Source of the DNA: an uncultured Bacillota bacterium
GTDB taxonomy: Bacteria; Bacillota_I; Bacilli_A; RF39; UBA660
DNA: 9,408 nt
NCBI GenBank assembly: GCA_947179265.1
Contig: CAMXBB010000034.1
Coordinates: forward strand, 1-9,408
Direction of reading: 5' to 3'
In this document: positions 1 to 8,200 of the stretch, in pieces
Layout of the letters: each line of letters starts with the position of its first letter
Position numbering within the stretch: position 1 is the first letter of the stretch
Made by a program: the position numbers and the translations under genes
Notes under the pieces: model-generated
The model's database searches: none
Told to the model about the DNA's origin: nothing
The model's input: only the letters and a program-made list of their open reading frames with translations

Positions 1-30
1 TCCTAATACTACTATCCAGTAGCCCCACAT
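1..30 (-). CDS. Start of a further operon gene, cut by window edge
   Basis: After the B1 stop there is an 11-base gap and then an ATG (bases 30-28) that stays open for 10 codons to the window edge, reading MWGYWIVVLG. The gap holds a purine-rich GAAGGA at 40-35, a good Shine-Dalgarno match with a rather short 4-base spacer. The visible residues are hydrophobic, so a membrane protein or signal-anchor start is possible, but ten residues cannot show function. No terminator hairpin lies between B1 and this start, so it is probably the third gene of the A1-B1 operon. The B2 copy of the module has a terminator at the corresponding place, so this gene belongs only to the downstream copy. It could also be a chance ATG; the ribosome-binding site and operon-like spacing favour a real gene. 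Confidence 0.55.
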   Translation of the reverse strand, partial: MWGYWIVVLG

Positions 31-41
31 ACTTTCCTTCA

Positions 42-3000
42 TTATATTCCTCCATCTAAACTATCATCTAGTGCAATATATTTATTTCTTATTGTTGATA
101 TATCATTAGTTCTATTACCCCAACCAGTAACTTTATGATTAATTCTATCATATCTAACATTACCATCTGCTAAATTATCCAAGAACGTTGACTTACATCT
201 TTTACATGCTCCTGCATTACAAGTTTCACTTGAACATACTAAGGTGAAATCACTATATCCACCGCTTCCATTTTGAACTTGTTCAGCATTATATTGTTTG
301 ATATGTCCCATATCCGTTGGGGTTAATACAAATGAATATGTTAAATTTTCTGGAGCAAATGTCATATCGGCTGCTCCTACAGATTCAATTATTTCTTTTA
401 CTCTTGGTCCAGGACTTAGAGTCGTCCAGTTATAACCAATAGGCTCTTCAGCTTGGTAAAATCCTGATGGGAATAGATTTGCTGGATCTACTACTTTAAA
501 GTTAAATAGTCGATATCCTTCCTTATATGGATCACAATCAGCTGGATCTACTGCAACTTCTCCTCCATTACAATATCCCGTCAAAACAATCTCATGTAAA
601 GCGGTAAACTTACAAGTTAAAGTTGTATCTTTTATAGGTCTTCCTGAACAAGTATTAGCAGGATTTCTAAAGAATTCATCGAAACGTCCATCAGAACCAA
701 GTCCACTAATATCCCAGTAGGTTTCATATGTTCCTTCTAGAGTTGATAGATGCACTTTATATTCTTGTCCATGCTCAGTATAATTGAATTCCGTTTTTTC
801 TTCATATGCAGTACCACTTGGTACTAACGTATAAAGTACATTCTCTCCTTCATCCCATTGGCATGTTGCATGATACTTAGCATCGGTTGTAAATATCTTT
901 TCAGCATCATAAGTTTCATCAAGGAAGGCTTTATATCCATCTTGATTTTTTACATGAGTTAAATCCTTTTCAGCACTAAAGTCGGTCATGCTTTCAGCTC
1001 CATCTTTATACTTTTTAGAATATTGATTTTTTCTAAGACCATCTTCAGCATCATCAACATCAGTTGTTACTGTTGGATCAATTTGACATCCTGGAGTTTC
1101 TTCAAAATTAACATATATTTCATCTAAGACTAACTCTTGATTTTCATCTAAATACATTTGCGTATATGAGAAATTTTGTGATGCTTCAAACTGATAACTT
1201 GCTTCAGCATTTGATCCCTTATACTTTTCATCAGTAAAGTATTTATCACATTGGTTTATTGCTTCTTCCATTTGTTTAGCATATCCAGCATTGGCTTTTA
1301 ATGCTTCATTTGCTGATTTAGCAGCATTCGCATATATATCTTTATTTGAAGGAACATCTTCTTGACGCTTTTCAGCTTCAGATATTTCTCTTGTTGCATC
1401 ACAATTTTTCTCTGTCGTAGTATTACCTACTGTAGTTTTAGAATCCTTTGATTTTTCTTCTACTGCAGCATCGCACGCACTAGTATCAATATTCCATGCA
1501 ACCCAATCTAAGTCATGTTTTGTTTTCGTTGACTTCTTTTTATCTGGCTCGAATTCGATTGCGTCATATACATCTTCACATTCATTACGCTTTTCTTCAT
1601 CAATCTTTACTTTAAAAATATCATACATATTCTTAAATGGATATTTAGTATATTTAATAGGACAAGTAGATTCATTTGTTGAAGTAGAAGTGGTTTCTGT
1701 AGATATATAACAAGTATCCGTAGAATCTCCCGCTTTACAAGCAGTACTTTTTATAGAACCATCTGGATTAGCTTCATATAGTATTGTAGTTCCTTTTGCT
1801 CCTGGAATAAGAGTTAAATTATAACATCTATTCTTATTTAAATCTAAATATTTCTCATATTTTTTAGAACAGCCTGTTTGCTTAGAAGCTACAGAAGTAG
1901 TCGTTGTACATGATTGTGTTACTTTAACATTTTCGGTTTCTTGAGTACTTCCTTTAACAGCATCTTCATACATGAGTTCATATGCTTTATATTCTTGGAA
2001 AGCATTATATGCATCTCGTTCATATTTTACGACATCATAATAATCATCTTCCCATTGATCATATTGAATTATTATTCTACATCTTTTAAATCCTTCAATA
2101 TATGATGACTTAGTTCCATGAAGAGTTGTCGTTAATTTAAAATATCTTCCTGATGTAGCTGTTATTGGAGTTGGTATTTCAACACTAACTCTCTCCGTAC
2201 AATACATCTTACAATAGTCATCCATTACTCCTGCATCTAATTCAGCATCAGAATCAAGATAATAATCAGCACCACATTTATATTGGAAATCTTTAACAAT
2301 TAAATAATCATTATCACAAAATAAATCATCAAGTTTATAATCTTGAGCAACTGACGGTTCACCATCGTCTGGACAACAATTATGAACATCTCCCTCAATC
2401 TTTCCGACCTCAATAGGATCATCGGTACAACAGTTATCACGAGGATCATCTGGATCTCCTGGATCACTTGGATCTCCAGGGTCACTAGGATCACTAGGAT
2501 CATCTGGATCTTCCGGATCATCATCATCAGGACATAATGGTACATCACATTGTTCTTGATACTCTTCTTCAGAACATTCCTTACCATCTGGACAATAATA
2601 CTTTTCTTTTCCTAGTGCTGGAAATTCTTTAACTGTACAAGGATCCCCTTCACCAGAATCACAATAGTAATCATAGTTTTCTTTTAAATCACCTGTTACT
2701 GATGCATCTCCACCATCAACAGCTTCTTTAAGTGTCCCACAACAATCTTTTCCACCATCACTTGCATTTGATAAAACATATTGATATAGATTTTCAAATG
2801 GATCAACAGCTGTTGTTATCTCTTCATCATTATAATAAAACTTACCATCCTCAAATTTACATTCAGTACATCCATTACGAGAATCATTTATCCAGTCAAG
2901 TCCAACTGCAAATCCATTTTTTTGATCAACACTACCTAAATCAAGTGGTAATTTATAAGATTTATCTTGGGCAACATATCCAGTAAAGTTTGATGCATCT

Positions 3001-3818
3001 ATTGGTCTATTGTAATAAATGTTCCATAAAAAACCATATTTATTTATATAATTAATTAAAGCCGTTTTTTGTTGTGATGAATACGGAGAAGAAGAAATTT
3101 GATAATATTGTATTATATCTCTAAGAGTTCCATAAACATATTCTCTTCCTGAACTATATATTGAATACATTGGTTCTATTTGGATAAAAATTTCTTCCCC
3201 CTTACTACATCCTTCTTTAATTTTTAATTTCATAGCTTCAGCATTAAAGTCGCTATACATATCTTGTAGTGCTAAGCCAAAGGCTTCAACATTAGCTTGA
3301 TATACTTCTGGGGATAATCCTTTATCAGTTAAACTTTTAAACCAACTTCTTTCGCTAGACCAACCATTTCTACTATCTCCACCAGTATTCCCTGAAGTTG
3401 GTAAAGAAGACTTCTTACCCTTACCTAGCTTATCAATATAATAATTATATTTAGCAACAAAAGTGCTCATCTTAGGGAAATTACCATTACTTGATATTGA
3501 ATATTTATATCCTCCAGTTAGTTTAGATTTATCACCTTGTAAAGAATTATAAACAAATTGAAATTTTGCTGTTTGGTTATCTAACGTTAGGAAATCATAA
3601 CTAGAACTTATTGCTTTTCCTTCTTGATTAACATATGTAAATCTTAAAGCACCTGTATAATTTCTACAAGTCCATCCGCTTTGACATTTATTATTACCTC
3701 TTCCAGCTTTTCCTGGATCACCTTCTACTACTGAATCACTAGCAGCTAAAACGATATAAGGAAAAGTTAATACTAATAACATAATTGCCAAAAATAAACC
3801 ATATATCTTTTTTTTCAT
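42..3818 (-). CDS. Large secreted cysteine-rich protein, copy 1 (B1)
   Basis: This 1258-residue protein has no family I recognise. The start is the ATG at 3818, giving MKKKIYGLF; a TTG three codons upstream is in frame but would overlap the ribosome-binding site. Residues 1-25 form a Sec signal peptide (Lys-rich start, hydrophobic core, VLA-A cleavage site) with no lipobox. The mature chain has 42 cysteines. In order it shows: an N-terminal region with a GWTCR motif (about 48-52) and a conserved VGLDWINDSRNGC stretch (about 305-317); three vicinal CC pairs (about 360, 463, 480); an acidic Asp-Pro repeat linker (about 432-458); a VSVEIPTPI region (about 540-550); a helical stretch (about 583-622); a Thr/Cys-rich insert (about 625-730); a second Thr-rich patch and an Ala/Lys/Glu-rich helix (about 795-860); and a C-terminal domain with VVDPANLFPSG, LTPTDMGHIK and a CxxxxCxxxxCxxC cluster (about 1193-1207). 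There is no C-terminal membrane segment or LPXTG. It follows A1 by 10 bases and is a paralogue of B2. Surface or released adhesin-like roles are possible but unproven. Confidence 0.93.
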   Translation of the reverse strand: MKKKIYGLFLAIMLLVLTFPYIVLAASDSVVEGDPGKAGRGNNKCQSGWTCRNYTGALRFTYVNQEGKAISSSYDFLTLDNQTAKFQFVYNSLQGDKSKLTGGYKYSISSNGNFPKMSTFVAKYNYYIDKLGKGKKSSLPTSGNTGGDSRNGWSSERSWFKSLTDKGLSPEVYQANVEAFGLALQDMYSDFNAEAMKLKIKEGCSKGEEIFIQIEPMYSIYSSGREYVYGTLRDIIQYYQISSSPYSSQQKTALINYINKYGFLWNIYYNRPIDASNFTGYVAQDKSYKLPLDLGSVDQKNGFAVGLDWINDSRNGCTECKFEDGKFYYNDEEITTAVDPFENLYQYVLSNASDGGKDCCGTLKEAVDGGDASVTGDLKENYDYYCDSGEGDPCTVKEFPALGKEKYYCPDGKECSEEEYQEQCDVPLCPDDDDPEDPDDPSDPSDPGDPSDPGDPDDPRDNCCTDDPIEVGKIEGDVHNCCPDDGEPSVAQDYKLDDLFCDNDYLIVKDFQYKCGADYYLDSDAELDAGVMDDYCKMYCTERVSVEIPTPITATSGRYFKLTTTLHGTKSSYIEGFKRCRIIIQYDQWEDDYYDVVKYERDAYNAFQEYKAYELMYEDAVKGSTQETENVKVTQSCTTTTSVASKQTGCSKKYEKYLDLNKNRCYNLTLIPGAKGTTILYEANPDGSIKSTACKAGDSTDTCYISTETTSTSTNESTCPIKYTKYPFKNMYDIFKVKIDEEKRNECEDVYDAIEFEPDKKKSTKTKHDLDWVAWNIDTSACDAAVEEKSKDSKTTVGNTTTEKNCDATREISEAEKRQEDVPSNKDIYANAAKSANEALKANAGYAKQMEEAINQCDKYFTDEKYKGSNAEASYQFEASQNFSYTQMYLDENQELVLDEIYVNFEETPGCQIDPTVTTDVDDAEDGLRKNQYSKKYKDGAESMTDFSAEKDLTHVKNQDGYKAFLDETYDAEKIFTTDAKYHATCQWDEGENVLYTLVPSGTAYEEKTEFNYTEHGQEYKVHLSTLEGTYETYWDISGLGSDGRFDEFFRNPANTCSGRPIKDTTLTCKFTALHEIVLTGYCNGGEVAVDPADCDPYKEGYRLFNFKVVDPANLFPSGFYQAEEPIGYNWTTLSPGPRVKEIIESVGAADMTFAPENLTYSFVLTPTDMGHIKQYNAEQVQNGSGGYSDFTLVCSSETCNAGACKRCKSTFLDNLADGNVRYDRINHKVTGWGNRTNDISTIRNKYIALDDSLDGGI
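2443..2523 (-). repeat. Nine-unit 9-bp repeat coding an Asp-Pro linker in B1
   Basis: Nine consecutive 9-base units of the form GGATCNNNN (plus strand; one unit has GGGTC) lie in frame within B1. On the coding strand they encode x-Asp-Pro tripeptides, with x being Ser, Gly, Asp, Glu or Arg. The run extends a preceding Asp-rich stretch and lies between a CxxxC cluster and the first NCCTDD motif, so it probably acts as a stiff, acidic, exposed spacer. Each unit is a whole number of codons, so gain or loss of units would keep the frame. The paralogue B2 has only a short Asp/Glu-Pro stretch here (around 7575-7610). Confidence 0.9.
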
Positions 3819-3831
3819 AACTACCAACCTA
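3819..3831 (-). promoter_or_regulatory. Ribosome-binding site of B1, overlapping A1 stop
   Basis: The A1 stop TAG (3831-3829) runs into a G, giving TAGG, followed by 9 bases (TTGGTAGTT) and the B1 ATG at 3818. This is a modest Shine-Dalgarno match. It overlaps the A1 stop, so ribosomes finishing A1 probably help initiate B1 (translational coupling). An in-frame TTG at 3827 lies inside this site and is less likely to be the start. Confidence 0.6.
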
Positions 3832-5154
3832 TCCTATAATACTTACTAATATTGAAGTTGTTTCTACACCAAATGAATAAAACTCATAAAGCTTATCATC
3901 TACATATACTGATGATATAAAAGCCATTTCTTCACCATCATGTACTTGTTCACCATGCATAAATCTTTTTATTATTTTCAAATCTTTATCAAAAACATCT
4001 ATTACTTTATTATCACTTGTTGTATTTCCTTGTACCATAAAAATTCCATTATCATGAGTAGAGTATTCCCCAATCCAAAGTTCATCTGCACATGTATCTT
4101 CGTCTCCCTCCTCAACTTCACAATCTTTCATATCATCAAGTTTTATTGAACTATAATCATATTTTTTTATCAAAGATCCTCCAGTTGAGAATAGATAAGC
4201 TACATCATGATATACCATATAGAAATTGTTTTTATAAGTGTGAATCTTATCAGTATAAGGAGAAGCTAGATTATTTAATGCTCCAAACTTATTGATTGTT
4301 ATATGATTCTTATTAAGATCATAGTTTATAAGATACATCGTATCATTACTTACACCAACATATCTTATTATCATTGTAACAACCTCATTATTTATTACTG
4401 ATGCAGATATATAAGGAATATAAGTTTTAAAGATGTTATCTTTAGAATCTTTCAAATAAAATGGATTTTTAATCATTTTATAATCAAAATCAATATAATA
4501 TATTTCTAGATTGTTTTGACCATCACTCATCAAAACAAATCCTTTATCAGTAATCTCTACACTTCTTAAATAATTATCAGAATCCTTACTGATAACTTCT
4601 CTTGCTTCTTCAGCACCATTATTATTTAATTTGATTATTAAATTATCCTTTTTATTGGTATTTGCTATATTTCCTACAGCAAATACATGATATTTATCTT
4701 CATGCTTTATGACATCAACGATAGTCAAAGACTCATATTCAGCAAAAGCTAGCTTACTTACCCACTTTAATTTCCCCTTCATATCAATAACAGATACATA
4801 AGGATTAAGAGCATAAGTTCCACTTCTTAATATAAATTCTTCATTATTATAATTTACTATTGGATCCGAAATAAATATTCCATTAGTATAGTAATCTGTA
4901 ATTGCTTCATATGAAACTTTAGTTTTCTTAGTATCTGTCGTATCTAATTTATCACCACTATATTTACCACTTTCAAAGTCATATACTCCAACATTTATTG
5001 CTTCCTTATCTGGTAAATCTGGTACAACTAATCCTTTATTGTCCTTATAAAAGATAACAATTATCAAAGCTAGGACCAATACCACTAATACCAATAAAGC
5101 AATAATCAAAGGGATATATTCTTTCCTTAATTTTCTTCTTGTATTCCCATTCAT
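3829..5154 (-). CDS. Membrane-anchored propeller-like extracellular protein (A1)
   Basis: This 441-residue protein has no family I can name. The chosen start is the ATG at 5154, with GGAG 8 bases upstream; an in-frame ATG at 5178 falls at the predicted transcription start and has no ribosome-binding site. Residues 1-13 are short and basic (RRKLRKEY), and 14-36 form one transmembrane helix, so the rest should be outside the cell. The outer part carries about six loosely repeated strand-turn-strand motifs, such as VSVIDMKGKLKWVSKL (near 120-135), NLIIKLNNNG (171-180), LEIYYIDFDYKMI (216-228), MYLINYDLNKNHI (273-285), AYLFSTGGSLIKKYD (319-333) and VIDVFDKDLKIIKRF (384-398). These suggest a beta-propeller, an inference from pattern only. 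The only two cysteines (345 and 355) flank a strongly acidic loop and have the same spacing in A2, so they are a likely disulfide. It heads the A1-B1 unit and probably partners B1. Confidence 0.9.
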   Translation of the reverse strand: MNGNTRRKLRKEYIPLIIALLVLVVLVLALIIVIFYKDNKGLVVPDLPDKEAINVGVYDFESGKYSGDKLDTTDTKKTKVSYEAITDYYTNGIFISDPIVNYNNEEFILRSGTYALNPYVSVIDMKGKLKWVSKLAFAEYESLTIVDVIKHEDKYHVFAVGNIANTNKKDNLIIKLNNNGAEEAREVISKDSDNYLRSVEITDKGFVLMSDGQNNLEIYYIDFDYKMIKNPFYLKDSKDNIFKTYIPYISASVINNEVVTMIIRYVGVSNDTMYLINYDLNKNHITINKFGALNNLASPYTDKIHTYKNNFYMVYHDVAYLFSTGGSLIKKYDYSSIKLDDMKDCEVEEGDEDTCADELWIGEYSTHDNGIFMVQGNTTSDNKVIDVFDKDLKIIKRFMHGEQVHDGEEMAFISSVYVDDKLYEFYSFGVETTSILVSIIG

Positions 5155-5166
5155 ATAATCAACTCC
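5155..5166 (-). promoter_or_regulatory. Ribosome-binding site deciding the A1 start
   Basis: On the coding strand CGGAG is followed by TTGATTAT and the ATG at 5154. The GGAG core with an 8-base spacer is a good Shine-Dalgarno site. It lies inside the reading frame extended to the ATG at 5178, which supports the downstream ATG as the real start. Confidence 0.75.
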
Positions 5167-5185
5167 GATTACTATCATCTATATC

Positions 5186-5215
5186 ATTATATCAAAGAAA
5201 TTACTACTTTTACAA
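5186..5215 (-). promoter_or_regulatory. Promoter of the A1-B1 transcription unit
   Basis: On the minus strand a perfect TATAAT (-10, bases 5191-5186) is preceded by TGA, making an extended -10 (TGnTATAAT). Eighteen bases upstream lies TTGTAA (5215-5210), a 4-of-6 match to TTGACA. The predicted transcript would start near 5179, leaving a leader of about 25 bases before the ATG at 5154. The site sits directly after the B2 terminator, which fits housekeeping sigma-factor control of a separate unit. No operator or riboswitch is visible in the short leader. Confidence 0.75.
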
Positions 5216-5241
5216 TAAAAAGAGCTAATATAATTAGCTCT
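5216..5241 (-). terminator. Intrinsic terminator after B2
   Basis: Three bases after the B2 stop the minus strand reads AGAGCTAAT-TAT-ATTAGCTCT followed by TTTTA. This is a perfect 9-bp stem with a 3-base loop and a run of five Ts that begins with the last base of the stem, the classic Rho-independent layout. On the plus strand the same hairpin has no following T run, so it serves minus-strand transcripts. It separates the A2-B2 unit from the A1-B1 unit. Confidence 0.88.
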
Positions 5242-5244
5242 CTA

Positions 5245-8200
5245 TTAATTCCAGCCATTTCCTTTTCTAACAGCTGTTAAATCTTTGTTTTTATTTCCCC
5301 AACCACTTACCTTATGATTAGTATTATCATATTTAACTATTCCGTTTGATAAGTTTTCTAGGAATGGAGACTTACATTTGTCGCAAGCTCCTGCATTACA
5401 ACTTTCACTTGAACATACTAGTGTGAAGTCACTATATCCCCCAGCACTTATTTGTCCTGCATTATAATTCTTTATGTGTCCCATATCTGTAGGAGTTAAA
5501 ACGAATGAATATGTTAGGTTTTCAGGAGCATAAGTCATATCAGCTTTTCCTAAAGCTTCAATCTCTTGCATTGCCTTTTGACCCTCTTCGGTAACCGTCC
5601 AATTCTTCGCAACTTCTCTATCACCTGCACCTACTCCAGATGGGAATAGATTAGCAGGATCTACTACTTTAAAGTTAAATAGTCTATATCCTTCTTCATA
5701 TGGATCACAATCGGCTGGATCTGCAGTTGTATCTGTACCATTAGTACCATTACAATATCCAGTTAATACGATTTCATGTTCAGAATGAATCTTACAAGAT
5801 AAAGTTTCTTGAGCTGGTGATTCATTTGGCTTTTGTCCTGAACAAGTATTACCTGCTTCTTTGAAATACTTATCAAAGCGACCATTAGTTCCTAAACCAT
5901 TGATATCCCAATAGGTTTCATAAGTACCATCTAGTGTCGATAAATAAACCTTATACTCTTGATTATGTTGAGTATAATTTATCTCACTAGTTGATTCCGA
6001 TGCTGTTCCACTAGGAACTAGTGTATAAAGCTTGTTCTCTCCTTCATCCCACTTACATGTTACATGATATTTAGCATCAGTCGTAAATATCTTATCAGCA
6101 TCATATTTAGTATCTAAGAAATTCTTAAATCCATTAGCTGTATCTTGATAAGCTAAATCACCATCACTAAAGTCAGTCATTGATTCAAAACCATTTCCAT
6201 ACTTTTTATCTGAATAACGATTTTCTGATAAGCCATCTTTGTCATCATTAACATTTGTAACAACGGCTTCATCGATTACACATCCTGGAGTCTCTTCAAA
6301 ATCAACAAATATTTCATCCATTTGAAGACGTCCTAATTCATTCATATACACTTGAGTATATGAGAATTTTTGCGTTGCATTAAATTGATAACTTTCTTCT
6401 GGCTTTGAACCCTTATAATCAGTAAAGTATTTATCGCACTTATCAATTGTCTCTTCCATTTGTTTTGCTAATTGAGCATTACTCTTCAAAGCTTCATTAG
6501 CAGCCTTAGCGGCTTCCTCATATTTTTTCTTGTTCTCTTCAACATTTTCCTTATGACTTTCCACTACTGAATTTCCTCTAGTAGCTGTACAACTAGTAGT
6601 TGTTGTTGAATTTGTAGTACTCGTCGTTTTAGATCCTGTCTTATTATTAACAGCATCACTACAATCACTATCATCGATATTCCATGCTGCCCAATCTAAA
6701 TCATGACTTGTCTTAGATTTATTTCCAGCTTTAAACTCTATAGCTTCATAGATATCTTCACAATCATCACGTTTATCTTCATCGATTTTTACACTATATA
6801 TATCATACATTTTCTTAAATGGATATTTAGTATATTTTATCTTACATGTTGAATTAGAAGTAGAAGTTGTTGTTTCCTTCTTAGTTACATAGCATGTATC
6901 TTTGGCATCTCCTGACTTACAACTAGTAACATTTTTAGTTATCTTAGTACCATTTGCATCTACAGTCTCTGTAAGATTATAACACTTATTCTTATCAATA
7001 TTTTCATTCTTATACGTTTTAGAACATTGCTTTATAGTTAGATTTGAAGTCTTATTAGAAGTACATGATTGACTTACCGTAACATTTTCAGTCTCTTGCG
7101 TACTAGCTTTAATTGCATCATCATACATTAACTCATAAGCCTTATTCTTTTGGAAATCATTATAAGCTTCTTCCTCGGCTTTTACAATATCATAATAATC
7201 TTGTTCCCATTTATCATAATTGATTATCAATCTACATCTCTTGAATCCTTCAATATAAGATGACTTAGTTCCATGAGATGTCTCAGTTAATTTAAAGTAT
7301 CTTCCAGAAATTGCAGTTATCGGTTTAGGAATTTCAACACTTACTCTTTCAGTACAATACATCTTACAATATTGATCATCAACATCTGCAGTTGAATCAG
7401 CGTAATAATCAGCATTACATTTATATTGGAAGTTATCAACACCTAAATACTCATTTTTACAGAATAATTTATCTAAATCATATTCCTTTGCTTCAGATGT
7501 TGTTCCATCTGTACAACAATTATTAACTACACCTTCGATATGTCCAGCTTCAATTGGATCATCTGTACAACAATTATTTCCTGGATCTTCAGGTTCATTT
7601 GGATCTCTTTCACAATCGGGAACATCACATTGTTCCTTATATTCATCTTCAGAGCATTCCTTACCATCTGGGCAATAATATTTAGGATCTTTTCCAATTT
7701 CTGGGAATTCTTTAATTGTACAAGGTTCTCCTTCACCAGAATCACAATAGTACTCATGATACTCTTTTTGTTCATCAGTAACAGATGTATCTCCATCTTC
7801 GATTGCTTTTGTTAAAGAACCACAACAATTTTTTCCACCTGGTTTGGTCTTTGATAATATGTATTCATATAGATCTTCAAACGGATCTACATATGTTGTT
7901 ATCTCTTCATCATCATAGTAGAACTTTCCATCCTCAAATTTACATCCAGTACATCCATTACGAGAATCATTTATCCAGTCAAGTCCAACGGCATAACCAA
8001 CTTTATCATTCATACTACTTGCTGATGTTAAACTATACTCACCATATGACACTTTTTCATATCCAACCCAGTTTGGAGCATTTATAGGTCTATCATAATA
8101 AATAGTATATAAAAAACCTTTATTATTTAGATATCTTAGCAATGCACTCTTTTGATTGGAATTAAAAGCTGAAGATGCGCCATTCCAATAGTATTGCAAT

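Noticed and set aside
2443..2523. Short tandem repeats as a CRISPR array
   Set aside because: Units are 9 bases with no spacers, in frame, and encode x-Asp-Pro tripeptides within a secreted protein.
2300..2587. Minus-strand alternative-frame peptide with Val-Ile-Leu repeats
   Set aside because: It is the shifted-frame reading of the Asp-Pro repeat in B1. The main frame is long, has a signal peptide and is conserved in B2.
42..3818. B1 as an LPXTG or lipoprotein surface protein
   Set aside because: There is no LPXTG-like motif or hydrophobic C-terminal segment, and the signal peptide lacks a cysteine at the cleavage site.
1914..4295. Several plus-strand open frames of 60-85 codons
   Set aside because: All are antisense to B1 or A1, have low-complexity His/Tyr/Ile/Phe composition, and lack promoters or binding sites.
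5155..5178. Upstream ATG that would add 8 residues to A1
   Set aside because: It falls at the predicted transcription start with no Shine-Dalgarno site before it, whereas the ATG at 5154 has GGAG at a good distance.
7540..7815. Plus-strand open frame coding a hydrophobic 91-residue peptide
   Set aside because: It lies wholly antisense to B2, and its Phe/Ile richness comes from the complement of Asp/Glu/Asn codons. It has no clear ribosome-binding site.
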